From G963664835 sp965220775 (GTDB taxonomy: Bacteria > Chloroflexota > UBA6077 > FW602-bin22 > JBCLEL01), in contig OZ244845.1 of NCBI GenBank assembly GCA_965220775.1, positions 2,542,001-2,606,000 on the forward strand: DNA of 64,000 nt, in the 5' to 3' direction. A program made the position numbers and the translations under genes. The notes beneath the pieces are model-generated. The model made no database searches and was not told where the DNA came from. It saw nothing but the letters and a program-made list of their open reading frames with translations. Positions 25,879 through 33,884 of this stretch are shown here, one piece after another (position 1 is the first letter of the stretch; every line of letters begins with the position of its first letter).

Positions 25879-25955
25879 GGGCCATTAGCTCAACTAGGCA
25901 GAGCAGGCGACTCTTAATCGTCAGGTTGCAGGTTCGATTCCTGCATGGCCCACCA
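25879..25955 (+). tRNA. tRNA-Lys(CTT), intact
   Basis: A 77-nt cloverleaf has a 7-bp acceptor stem GGGCCAT/ATGGCCC, T8 and A9, D-stem GCTC/GAGC, anticodon stem GGCGA/TCGTC with loop CTCTTAA (CTT), T-arm GCAGG TTCGATT CCTGC, A73 and encoded CCA. It is the only one of five related sequences without a defect and has a good promoter, so it is probably the functional lysine AAG tRNA and the parent of the others. Confidence 0.95.
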
Positions 25956-26037
25956 GAATCGAGAGCGGTGCCGGTGACCCGCTCCACATAGTTAGCGGCT
26001 CCGCCGAGACAGTCTGGCTTGAAGGAGAGCAGCTGTC

Positions 26038-26844
26038 ATGTCGTCTTTGCTTTTCGTCGAGGCTTTCGGACAGCTTTCCCCGGGCACGAACCTGATTGAT
26101 TCCGAGGAGGAGGATCTCTACAGCGTTTTCAGAGCGCGTGCTGAATTGATGGGCTGGTCCACCACGTCGGCTCGCCGCCGCCCACTGCTCTGGGACATGA
26201 ACGAGGCGGAACTGACCGCCGGGATTGACGCATCCCGGATCGGATGGGTGCAGGTCGGACTGGAAGTTGGTGACGTCGAGCAATACAGGGCGCCGCCGGC
26301 GCCGACCCCAGATTGGGCAGCGTTAGGGGTACGCCGACGCCCCATCGAGCCAGCTATGGCGCTGCCGGCGTTGATCCAGTGCTTCGATGACGCGCTCCGC
26401 CGCTTTGGGGACGTCGAGTTGTCTGGGCTCCAGGTGACGGCAAATTTCCTGGAACCCAGGACGCAATCTTACGCTGATCTTGTCAGTATGCTCAACTGGT
26501 TTAACACTACCCTGAAGGGGAGAGCAGATGCGCTCATCGCATTCGACCAGGAGTTGCTCGGGGGGCATACCGAGGCAGAGTTGGTCGCTAGCCTCCAGCG
26601 GAAGAACACCGGATCGTTCGAGTTCGGACCGGTAGTAGCCGTGCCTGAGCGGCACTCGATCAAAGCGGCGGTCGAGACGCCGATCCGCTCCATCTCCCCC
26701 GCGCGCTCGGGCCTCGGCGTGTCGGTTTCGCTGCCTGAATGGACGGCGAGCGCTGCTGCGTGGGTACTCGCAATCGTCATCGACACAGCGCGCGCCAGCG
26801 CGCCAGATGTCAGCAACTTCGCAGTTCGAGTGGTACGGGTTTAG
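26038..26844 (+). CDS. hypothetical protein, 268 aa, paralogue of the gene at 9558
   Basis: The ATG has AGGAGAG upstream. The protein aligns end to end with the 267-aa protein at 9558-10361 and differs mainly between residues 85 and 115. Shared features are an N-terminal EAFGQL, acidic EEEDLYSVFRARAEL, RIGWVQVGLEVG, LNWFNTTLKGRADALIAFDQ, NTGSFEFGPVVAVPERHS and a conserved C-terminus ending FAVRVVRV. There is no signal peptide, membrane helix or recognisable catalytic motif. The conserved GSFEFGPVVAVPE and LGVSVSLPEW segments look like beta strands. It starts 82 nt after the tRNA-Lys and may be transcribed with it. Confidence 0.8.
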   Translation: MSSLLFVEAFGQLSPGTNLIDSEEEDLYSVFRARAELMGWSTTSARRRPLLWDMNEAELTAGIDASRIGWVQVGLEVGDVEQYRAPPAPTPDWAALGVRRRPIEPAMALPALIQCFDDALRRFGDVELSGLQVTANFLEPRTQSYADLVSMLNWFNTTLKGRADALIAFDQELLGGHTEAELVASLQRKNTGSFEFGPVVAVPERHSIKAAVETPIRSISPARSGLGVSVSLPEWTASAAAWVLAIVIDTARASAPDVSNFAVRVVRV

Positions 26845-27284
26845 GTGACGGCAAGCGCGATCTGCGGTAGGAACCTGGGGGTGCTGGAACGAAGGCTCCC
26901 TGCGTATGGTCACTTCTGACCCTTGATCCGGCCCTACGCAATGAATAATTAGACGGCGGGGTCGGCGTCTCCTGCTCCTGCCGGTCCTCCAGCACCGCCA
27001 CGAAGCATGCCTTGAGCGCAGCCAAAGGGGTGGAGCACAACCAGTTCAGGCACGCCCTCTTCCAGGGCACCCTGTTCGCTCTCTTCCCTTGAACTGCTGA
27101 GCAGGGTTTCGGTATCTTAACGGTATTCAAAGTAATCGAAGGCGTCGCCGCCTTCGCGCTGTTGCAGCGCAAGATCCTCGCAGGGGCCAGGGGCGAGTGA
27201 TCGTTCGTGTGCTACGCCTGCCCCCTGGGAGACGCACATCTAATGCAGAGTTCTCGTCAATGAGCCATAAGGCGACGGCCAATC
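26845..27284. other. 440-bp stretch inside cassette C, no recognised gene
   Basis: The first 25 bp after the stop (GGTGACGGCAAGC) are shared with the paralogous locus at 10362. Further on, one plus-strand frame reads SAAKGVEHNQFRHALFQGTL and, after a stop, ILTVFKVIEGVAAFALLQRK. It looks like decayed coding sequence of unknown family. Confidence 0.4.
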
Positions 27285-27319
27285 GAAAAGTTCGCAGTTC
27301 AGTACGCTCCGGCCCACCA
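27285..27319 (+). repeat. 35-bp dispersed repeat R4
   Basis: GAAAAGTTCGCAGTTCAGTA with the GGCCCACCA end; pairs with the tRNA-Lys at 25879. It lies 36 bp from the truncated end of the SRPBCC gene. Confidence 0.8.
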
Positions 27320-27354
27320 ACCTTCGAGCCTTTGTGTACCGTATCCATGACTCC

Positions 27355-27885
27355 TCACCCGCATCGGTCGTGCGCCTTGCCATCCGGTGAAGTGGCAAGA
27401 GCGGCTTCGTCCGGCATTGGTTCGGTCGGTTGCGTGAGATGGGTCGCGAATCCCATGAGACCCATCTCCCAGCCGACGCCGACCGCGCCCAGCCCGTACT
27501 CGCCCCAGTGTTCTGAAAGGTGCGCGGTGTGCGTGAGTGTAAGCCCCGCGCGGCAGACTCCGTCGTCCGAGAAACGTACCTCCACCCAACTGGTATCCTC
27601 GCCGAACCCCCATGTGAGCGCGAAATGTGATGGGCGTTCGCACGCCGTGATCACGCCGCCTGCGTTGCCTTCCAACTGATAGCGACCGCCGAGTTCGAGC
27701 TCGCCGCTGATCGGCAGAAACCAGCGCGGAATTCGCTCGCCGTTCGTCACGGCGTCCCACAAGTCTTCAACTGTCGTCGCATAGCTTCGAGAAAGAGTGA
27801 CGGCGCCGGCGGGTAGTCCATCGCGCTCCAGCAACGACACGGAGCGCTCTACTGCGCCGAGGTGACTTTCGAAATCGAAGCCCAT
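27355..27885 (-). CDS. SRPBCC/AHSA1-like protein, C-terminus truncated
   Basis: The 176-aa protein matches a well-defined SRPBCC subgroup: MGFDFESHLGAVERSV, TVEDLWDAVTNGERIPRWF, ELGGRYQLEGNAGGVI and GVGWEMGLMGFATHL. Members normally run about 35 residues further, with a SSxxWxxAxxAAGxD helix after SPDGKA. Here SPDGKA is followed by HDRCG and a stop, 36 bp from repeat R4. I infer that the 3' end was lost when cassette C inserted. The fold's C-terminal helix is incomplete, so activity is doubtful. The ligand is unknown. Confidence 0.85.
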   Translation of the reverse strand: MGFDFESHLGAVERSVSLLERDGLPAGAVTLSRSYATTVEDLWDAVTNGERIPRWFLPISGELELGGRYQLEGNAGGVITACERPSHFALTWGFGEDTSWVEVRFSDDGVCRAGLTLTHTAHLSEHWGEYGLGAVGVGWEMGLMGFATHLTQPTEPMPDEAALATSPDGKAHDRCG

Positions 27886-28147
27886 GCTTCCTCCTTGCTT
27901 GACTTGTCGGGCCGTCGAACACGCGGGCCCAAGTAGTCTGACTGGCCGGACCCTAACCGGGTCACAATCTCTGGGAGACAGTCAACCCGTTCAACTTCAT
28001 GGCTCGTACAGCCAGGCCATCTCCGTTAGGGGGTCTAAAAGCGCCGGCGCGTCCGCGAGCTGCCGATCGAGGCGGACCTCAGGGTATCAGTGCGGGTCCT
28101 CCAAGGGTTCTCACTCGCCGCCCCGGCTGTTGCCGCCACGGTTGAGA

Positions 28148-29410
28148 CTAGGTCGCGCTCCTCTTCCCGTTCAGCAGTGTGCCAAGGAGTGTGTACCGAA
28201 CCAGGTACCGATATGTCACCAACCCAAGTACTGTGGTCACGACGCACGCTGCCAAGAACTTCAACTCAGCGCTCCAGCTGAAGCCGGTCAGGTATTCCAG
28301 CCGGCCCTGCCTGTCGAGGTGGGCCAGATAGAAGGTCAGGAACGTCACAACCGGCAGATGTACTATGTATATCCAGTACGACGAGTCTGCCAGCCAGCGA
28401 ACCCACGCGCGGGATGACCGCAGCAACCGCTCGAAGATACCGACTAACCCGAGGCTGAACAAGACCGCCGACGCACCATAGAATACTGTCCCGACCAGCC
28501 AAAGGAACGCGATTGTCTCGCCGTCTACGCCCTGCTTGGAGGACTCGTCCATCGCCCCTACCAGCACCAGGTGGATGAAGAACATCGCCGTCCCAATGGC
28601 CCACAAAGCGGCCAACGAACCCGTTCCCCTAAGCCGATCGATAAGCTTTCGCCGAGCGTAGAGTCCGTATCCATAGAAGAAGAACAGTGAGCCGTACAGC
28701 ACGTCAGGCACGTTCAGCGGCCAGATCGGCCTTGACTGGTCGCCGGCCCGGACGACGAGCAGGATCACCGCTGCCAGTGTCATCAGCAGCGGTAAGCGCA
28801 TGTAGACGGCGTTGCCGGTGTATCTGCCGAGCGAGGGCCGGCCGGCTGCCCCGACGCTCGCCGGCGCGCGCCGGAGCCTTCCCAGCAGCCGGAAGCCTAT
28901 CAGCGCGGCGTACATGACTAGCAGGTAGTAAAGGAACCAAAGATGGGCGACGAGCTCGCCGCTGGAGTCGAGGTCCTGCCTCTCACCTAGCACGTCCTGG
29001 AATGCCTCGATGGAGATGCTGCCGTACCAACCGTAGATCCATATCGGAGGGATGATCACGACCATCACCGCTCCGAACAACACCAGCGGCAGTGCGATTC
29101 TCTTCAACCTATCGATAACGAACGTCGACGTCGGGCGCCGGACCAACGCCAGGTGGGCGAAGAAACCCGCCAACAGGAAGAACGTCGGCATCCGCCAGGC
29201 GTGGATGAAGTCGAACACCACGAACAGCAGGATGGACTGGTCGTCGTCCGCCGGCCAGAAGTACTCGATTTCGGCGATCCGCGAGAAGTAGGGCAAAGTC
29301 GCGTGGACCACGATGCCCATCAGCATCGCGAATCCTCTGAGGCCATCCAACCCGTGGTATCGTTCGGTCTGCTTCTCGCTGGACTGTTTAAGTGTGGGGC
29401 CGGAATTCAT
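28148..29410 (-). CDS. acyltransferase 3 family membrane protein
   Basis: The 420-aa protein has about ten to eleven membrane helices. The N-terminus has the family signature YHGLDGLRGFAMLMGIVVHA with the active-site-type His, then RMPTFFLLAGFFAHLA and later LWFLYYLLVMY and SSYWIYIVHLPVV. Such proteins transfer acyl groups to surface sugars or glucans; this one most resembles OpgC-like or heparan-type members. It stands alone. The substrate is unknown. Confidence 0.92.
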   Translation of the reverse strand: MNSGPTLKQSSEKQTERYHGLDGLRGFAMLMGIVVHATLPYFSRIAEIEYFWPADDDQSILLFVVFDFIHAWRMPTFFLLAGFFAHLALVRRPTSTFVIDRLKRIALPLVLFGAVMVVIIPPIWIYGWYGSISIEAFQDVLGERQDLDSSGELVAHLWFLYYLLVMYAALIGFRLLGRLRRAPASVGAAGRPSLGRYTGNAVYMRLPLLMTLAAVILLVVRAGDQSRPIWPLNVPDVLYGSLFFFYGYGLYARRKLIDRLRGTGSLAALWAIGTAMFFIHLVLVGAMDESSKQGVDGETIAFLWLVGTVFYGASAVLFSLGLVGIFERLLRSSRAWVRWLADSSYWIYIVHLPVVTFLTFYLAHLDRQGRLEYLTGFSWSAELKFLAACVVTTVLGLVTYRYLVRYTLLGTLLNGKRSAT

Positions 29411-29619
29411 CCGCAGAGCTTACCACGCCCAATACAAGAGTATTCGGCGCGCAAAGGCCGGCCGTGGTTAGACCTACCGGAGTTCTTCTTGGATGTCGAT
29501 GGATCAGAGTTACAGCCAGCTGGTCCCGCTTCCGAAGCCTGGCGCAATCTATGCGAAAAAGGCGGCCAATGATACTATATAGCTATCAATACGATAACTT
29601 TTCCTGGAGGGAGGCCGGC

Positions 29620-29862
29620 ATGCCCGACGTCGCGCTACGAGGAATCCCGCAGAGTTTACACCGAGAGCTCAAGTCAGCCGCCAAGCGAAACCACCGCAGC
29701 CTGAACGGTGAGATACTCGCCAGGCTGACGGCGTCGATTGACGACGAACCGCTGGACGTCGAGGCGCTCCTGAGACGCATACGCCTTCGACGCGAGACCA
29801 TCGGTCAGATCGATCTGAGTGATGAGACTCTCCGCGAGATGCGGAACGCCGGCCGGCCGTGA
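29620..29862 (+). CDS. FitA-like ribbon-helix-helix antitoxin
   Basis: The 80-aa protein starts at the ATG with TGGAGGGAGG just upstream. It has the Arc/FitA ribbon-helix-helix start MPDVALRGIPQSLHRELKSA and RSLNGEILARLTASI. The C-terminal half is the toxin-binding tail. Its stop overlaps the GTG start of the VapC gene by 4 nt. The second copy at 33437 is nearly the same, so the two antitoxins could cross-regulate. Confidence 0.92.
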   Translation: MPDVALRGIPQSLHRELKSAAKRNHRSLNGEILARLTASIDDEPLDVEALLRRIRLRRETIGQIDLSDETLREMRNAGRP

Positions 29863-30260
29863 TCGTAGTCGACACGAATGTCATGGTGCGGCTCTTGATG
29901 GGTGAACAAGAAGGAATCGACGCGATCAAGCTGCTCGAAAAGGACGCTGAATGGGCCGCGCCACGCCTCCTGCTGAGCGAGTTGCGCAACGTCCTGGTTG
30001 GTTTCGTCCGCAGGGGCGAATTGAATCCAGACCAGGCCAAGGCGATGAGCGATGACGCCTCAATGATTCTGGGAGGTCGCATTGCCAGTTTGAGCGGACC
30101 TTATGTGATCGATACCGCGTTGGAGTGCGGCCTTACGGCGTATGACGCGGAGTTCGTCGCATTGGCAAGGTCGTTGGGCGTGCCATTGGTAACGCAAGAC
30201 AATGCCATCTTGCGTGGTGCGTCGGACGTGGCGGTATCATTACAGACGCAAGTAAGCTAG
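29859..30260 (+). CDS. VapC-type PIN-domain toxin
   Basis: The 133-aa PIN protein starts with GTG in the overlap with the antitoxin gene. The catalytic residues are Asp5 in IVVDTNVMVRLL, Glu in LLLSELRNVLVGF, and Asp in TAYDAEFVALA and TQDNAIL. The length is full. It should act as an RNase blocked by the partner. It is the complete counterpart of the toxin remnant at 33676. Confidence 0.93.
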   Translation: MIVVDTNVMVRLLMGEQEGIDAIKLLEKDAEWAAPRLLLSELRNVLVGFVRRGELNPDQAKAMSDDASMILGGRIASLSGPYVIDTALECGLTAYDAEFVALARSLGVPLVTQDNAILRGASDVAVSLQTQVS

Positions 30261-30282
30261 GTCGACTATAGGGAGCGTCTTG

Positions 30283-30314
30283 GGTACGCAGGTACGCAGG
30301 TACGCAGGTACGCA
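30283..30314 (+). repeat. four tandem 8-bp repeats (GGTACGCA)
   Basis: GGTACGCA is repeated four times without error, just after the VapC gene. It is a simple repeat likely to vary by slippage; no function is visible. Confidence 0.9.
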
Positions 30315-30355
30315 TCAAATGTAAACGCCGGTCCGGCTCGATACCCAATGCATGA

Positions 30356-30772
30356 TCAGTAGAACGAAACGCAGGTCTCGTCTACCACTTGGAGCACTGA
30401 CTCCTGGCCGAACCGGCGCTTGTACTGGTCCGAGATCTCGTCGATCCGGCGCATCCCATCGTCTCCCGGCGGCGCCAGGATTATCAGCAGCTTCGAACGC
30501 TCCTTCTGAATCGATCCATCCGAGTCGCGCCACTGGCCCCGAGCGTCAAGGACGGTCAGGCCGTCAGGGAACCGTGGGGTCACAGTATCTCCCAAGAAGG
30601 CATCCCACGCCGCATCGTCCACCACCTCGCCGGATTGATTGCTCCGGCCCAGGAATAGCTGGTACTCGACGAATGGGTCGGTTCCCTCCGGACAGGGAGC
30701 CGCGCCGATCTCGGCACACGCGGTGGCCGCCAAGACGGCCAAAGCGAGGCAAGCCAAGATCGCCGGCCGCAT
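30356..30772 (-). CDS. DUF3574 lipoprotein
   Basis: The ATG at 30772 has GGAGGAG upstream and gives 138 aa; a longer frame to 30928 lacks a credible N-terminus. The signal peptide MRPAILACLALAVLAATAC ends in a lipobox (LAATAC). The mature part is a DUF3574 domain: EYQLFLGRSNQSGEVVDDAA, VTPRFPDGLTVLDARGQWRD, and a final RRFGQESVLQVVDE with a C-terminal Cys. The family's role is unknown. It is probably anchored on the outer face of the membrane. Confidence 0.9.
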   Translation of the reverse strand: MRPAILACLALAVLAATACAEIGAAPCPEGTDPFVEYQLFLGRSNQSGEVVDDAAWDAFLGDTVTPRFPDGLTVLDARGQWRDSDGSIQKERSKLLIILAPPGDDGMRRIDEISDQYKRRFGQESVLQVVDETCVSFY

Positions 30773-31058
30773 CAGACTCCTCCGCAGGAGATTCCATAGA
30801 CCAGGGTCTTGCCCTGGCGCCCAGAGGCGTAATATCGACGCCGCCGCTACCGAAGTCGTCGAAGTATACAGGACAGCCACGCCCATTGCCGGCGTGGTGG
30901 ACCGTGTACACTTCTCGATACGGCTCAATGAGGGCAGGGGACTTGCTTACTTCGTGGGTGACCCACGAGCATGCCATCGCGCAGGGAAAGCGAGTCAGCC
31001 CGGACCACGGAGGCCATTGGTAGGGACGCTGGAGCCGAGATTCCTAAGGAGGGAGTAG

Positions 31059-31823
31059 TTGGATATAAGCCAAGCTCTGGAAGACCTGGGCGTCACCGAG
31101 CAGGGTTTGACCCAAGAAAAGAGAGCCGAGCTCGATGAGAAGGGGTATACCGTGCTGCCTGGCCTGATTGACGGCCCGTGGCTGGCGGCGCTGCGGGAGC
31201 GATTCGAGAGTCTATGCGAGGCGGAGGGCGCCGGCGCGGGATTGGAAGTGCATCAAGAAACGGGCACACGGCGTCTCGCGGACCTGGTGAACAAGGGTGC
31301 GGCGTTCGACGATGTATACACCCACCCGACGGTGCTGGCAGGCATCCACCATGTCATCGGTCGCGATTTCAAGCTGTCGTCGCTGAATGCGCGAGATGCT
31401 CTCCCTGGCGAGGGCCACCAGCGCCTGCACGCCGACTGGTCCACCGACTACGACGGGCGTTTCCACGTCTGCAACTCGATTTGGCTGCTTGATGACTTCA
31501 CCGAAGAGAACGGATGCACGCGCCTCGTCCCCGGCACACACAAAGGGAGACATCCCGGCAGTGCGCTCGAAGACGCGCTGGCGACGCATCCAAAGGAAGA
31601 TCATCTCGTCGCTCCGGCGGGCACGGTCGCGGTGTTCAACAGCCACACCTGGCATGGCGGCACTCTGAATCGCACCAAGAGCGGCAATCGCCGAGCGCTG
31701 CACTGCTATTTCACCGCGCGGGAGCACGAGCAGCAGCTCGTTCAGCGCAGGTACATCCGCGACGAGACCTGGCAACGCATCTCACGAGCCGCACGGTACA
31801 TTCTCGACATAGACGTAGACTAG
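31059..31823 (+). CDS. phytanoyl-CoA dioxygenase (PhyH) family protein
   Basis: The 254-aa protein starts at TTG with AAGGAGGG upstream. It is a non-heme Fe(II)/2-oxoglutarate oxygenase. The iron ligands are seen in HQRLHADWSTDYDG (HxD) and NSHTWHGGTLNRT (distal His), with the 2OG-binding Arg in GNRRALHCYF. PhyH proteins hydroxylate lipids or small metabolites and are much expanded in marine Chloroflexota. No operon partner is close. The substrate is unknown. Confidence 0.93.
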   Translation: MDISQALEDLGVTEQGLTQEKRAELDEKGYTVLPGLIDGPWLAALRERFESLCEAEGAGAGLEVHQETGTRRLADLVNKGAAFDDVYTHPTVLAGIHHVIGRDFKLSSLNARDALPGEGHQRLHADWSTDYDGRFHVCNSIWLLDDFTEENGCTRLVPGTHKGRHPGSALEDALATHPKEDHLVAPAGTVAVFNSHTWHGGTLNRTKSGNRRALHCYFTAREHEQQLVQRRYIRDETWQRISRAARYILDIDVD

Positions 31824-32194
31824 CGAGGACCAGGCGCTCCTCTTTCGGGCATTGGCTTGAGACGGGCGGTACAGCTGGAAGGCTGGACCAGGAGTCAACC
31901 ACAGCCCAGCGAACAACTGACCGGCCGCCGGCGGTGAGCAGTCCTTGCCGGCCGGCGCCAGGCGCAGTCGCGACCATTCCGACTAGAACCAAGCCCTCTG
32001 GCTCACCACGCAGGTCTCGTAGAACTGTTCATCGGACTTGGCAAGGCAAATAATGCCCTCAGTCAGGCCGATGATCGCGCTGACGGTGTACTACAATTTG
32101 AGAGGGAAGACGGTTCCAGTCGCTTATACGTGACGCAGACTTGAGCGCACACCATATGGAATCGCTTCAGTACAGTAGAAGGAGGGCGGACGCA
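31824..32194. other. 370-bp intergenic region
   Basis: No gene or RNA is recognised. A CCGGCCGCCGGCGG-rich segment near 31920-31955 can fold but has no terminator T-run. Confidence 0.4.
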
Positions 32195-33352
32195 TTGCTT
32201 AACAAGAGTCGTCTTTTTCGCGCACAGCAGCGCATGCGGGACCAAGGGTTCGACGCCTATTTGATTCTGACCCACGATGACTATATTTACTTCTTTGGAG
32301 AAGACCGCTTTCAACCGCGCGCGATCATTCCTGCGTTGGGGCCGCCCCTTGTCATCACGTTTGTTGGCGAGGAGGACGAAGTCAAGGAGTCGCTTGGCAT
32401 TGACGACGTCCGAATCTTCGCAACCGTAGGGCAGCAGATCAAGGATGTCGTCGGGGTAATGCGCCAAATGGCGGGCAACAAGGAGTCTACGAAGGTTGGC
32501 GTGCAGATGTGGTTTTCCACACCGGCATTCCTGCTCAATCTGTTTCAGCGGGCCAACCCCAAAGTGCAGGTCGCCGATATCGCCCCGGTCATGGATGAGC
32601 TCCGCATGATCAAAGACGAGTCTGAGATCGAGCTGATGCGCAAGGCGGCGCGGATAGCCGTGGTCGGGATGGACACAGCATCCAAATGGCTCAAGCCCGG
32701 AATTACAGAGAACGAGGTCGGCGCTGAGATCGAATACGCAATGCGTAAGGCCGGTGGAGATGGGGTCGCGACACCCGTTTTCGTAAACTCTGGAATCCGA
32801 TCGGGGTGGCTGCACGGTACGACGACTCACAAGGAGATTCAGGCCGGTGACCTAGTCGTGATCGACCTAGTCCCTAGATTCAAGGGCTACTGCGCCAACC
32901 TCGCTCGTACATTTGTCGTCGGCCCGCCCACCCCAAAGCAGCGGGCGATGTTCGACACGTACAGGCGCGCGCAGGCAGCCGGGATAGAGGCAATCAAGCC
33001 CGGCGCGCCAAATCGGGCCATCGACGCAGCGGCCCGGGCGGTCTTTTCCGAAGATGGGTACGAAGACTTCTACGTCTCCGGATTCAGCCATAGCATAGGT
33101 CTCGACTTTGAGGAGATGCCTCGACCTACTATCCATCCTGCGGACTCTCGCGTTCCGCTCCGCGACGGGATGACCCTAACCGTGGGACACTCCGTGCTGT
33201 CGGTACCGGGCATCGGCGGGGTTCGCATTGAAGACACATTCCACTTGAGCGAGGGAGTAGTCGAACCACTGACAATCTTTGAATCGAGGTTCGAACTCCA
33301 GTTGTGTGTCGTATCCCAACAATCCGGGCAAAATCAAGAACCGTCGCGTTGA
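32195..33352 (+). CDS. M24 family metallopeptidase (Xaa-Pro peptidase-like)
   Basis: I prefer the TTG at 32195 (GGAGG 8 nt upstream); a TTG at 32141 would add 18 residues. The 385-aa protein has the N-terminal creatinase domain and the pita-bread catalytic domain. Metal ligands found are Asp in VVIDLVPRF, His in FSHSIGLDFEE, Glu in FEEMP and Glu in GVRIEDTF. The second Asp, normally in a (S/T)D.TRT motif, is Asn here (YCANLARTF). This may reduce metal binding or mark a creatinase-like or non-peptidase function. It resembles Xaa-Pro dipeptidases and DMSP lyase DddP relatives. Confidence 0.88.
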   Translation: MLNKSRLFRAQQRMRDQGFDAYLILTHDDYIYFFGEDRFQPRAIIPALGPPLVITFVGEEDEVKESLGIDDVRIFATVGQQIKDVVGVMRQMAGNKESTKVGVQMWFSTPAFLLNLFQRANPKVQVADIAPVMDELRMIKDESEIELMRKAARIAVVGMDTASKWLKPGITENEVGAEIEYAMRKAGGDGVATPVFVNSGIRSGWLHGTTTHKEIQAGDLVVIDLVPRFKGYCANLARTFVVGPPTPKQRAMFDTYRRAQAAGIEAIKPGAPNRAIDAAARAVFSEDGYEDFYVSGFSHSIGLDFEEMPRPTIHPADSRVPLRDGMTLTVGHSVLSVPGIGGVRIEDTFHLSEGVVEPLTIFESRFELQLCVVSQQSGQNQEPSR

Positions 33353-33436
33353 GGTTCAGGCCAGCGCCGGCGTTTCAAATGCTGTGATATCGTCGGACTT
33401 CATGACTGAGAGGACTGTGACGCGAAGGAGGACAAC

Positions 33437-33679
33437 GTGCCCGACATATCGCTCCGGGGCTTACCCCATCGTTTGCATCGAGAGCTCAAGTCAGCCGCAA
33501 AGCGAAACCACCGCAGCTTGAACGGAGAGATACTCGCGCGGCTTACGGCGTCGGTTCACAGCGAACCAGTAAATGTCGAGAAACTTCTGGAGCGGATACG
33601 CCTTCGACACCAGACCATGGGGCGGATCGATCTGAGTGAGGAAACCTTCAGAGATATGCGGGACGCCGGTAGGCCATGA
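33437..33679 (+). CDS. FitA-like antitoxin with a truncated partner
   Basis: The 80-aa RHH protein starts at GTG with AAGGAGG upstream and is close to the antitoxin at 29620 (MPDISLRGLPHRLHRELKSA against MPDVALRGIPQSLHRELKSA). Its stop overlaps the start of a toxin frame that is cut after 36 codons. The antitoxin is intact and may still bind its own operator or neutralise the related toxin at 29859. Confidence 0.9.
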   Translation: MPDISLRGLPHRLHRELKSAAKRNHRSLNGEILARLTASVHSEPVNVEKLLERIRLRHQTMGRIDLSEETFRDMRDAGRP

Positions 33680-33786
33680 TCGTCGTCGATACGAATGTTA
33701 TGGCGCGGCTCGTAGTGGGTGGAGACTACGGGGCCTACGCAGCCATGCTGTTCAAACAGGACACCGAGCGGCCGCTCGTGAGCTAG
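33676..33786 (+). pseudogene. truncated VapC toxin
   Basis: A 36-codon frame starts IVVDTNVMARLVVGG, the same opening as the intact VapC at 29859, then departs and stops. All later catalytic residues are missing, so no RNase can be made. Confidence 0.88.
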
Positions 33787-33884
33787 CCCAGGCAACGGGA
33801 ACACCGTGACCCCCAAGCGAGTCTTCGAACCCCGTCCATCGGAACGAGTCGAAGATTCTGTGAATGCCCCCGCCGGCCAGGACG

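Larger units (their letters stand above)
25879..27319 (+). mobile_element. putative tRNA-bounded cassette C
   Basis: Intact tRNA-Lys, the 268-aa unknown gene, about 430 bp without a recognised gene and the 35-bp repeat R4. It has the same order as 9447-10576. On the right it abuts an SRPBCC gene that has lost its last 30-40 codons, as if the unit had landed there. No recombinase is encoded inside it. Confidence 0.4.

Noticed and set aside
30283..30314. GGTACGCA repeats as a possible iteron origin or regulator array
   Set aside because: Only four 8-bp units, no replication gene nearby; treated as a simple repeat.
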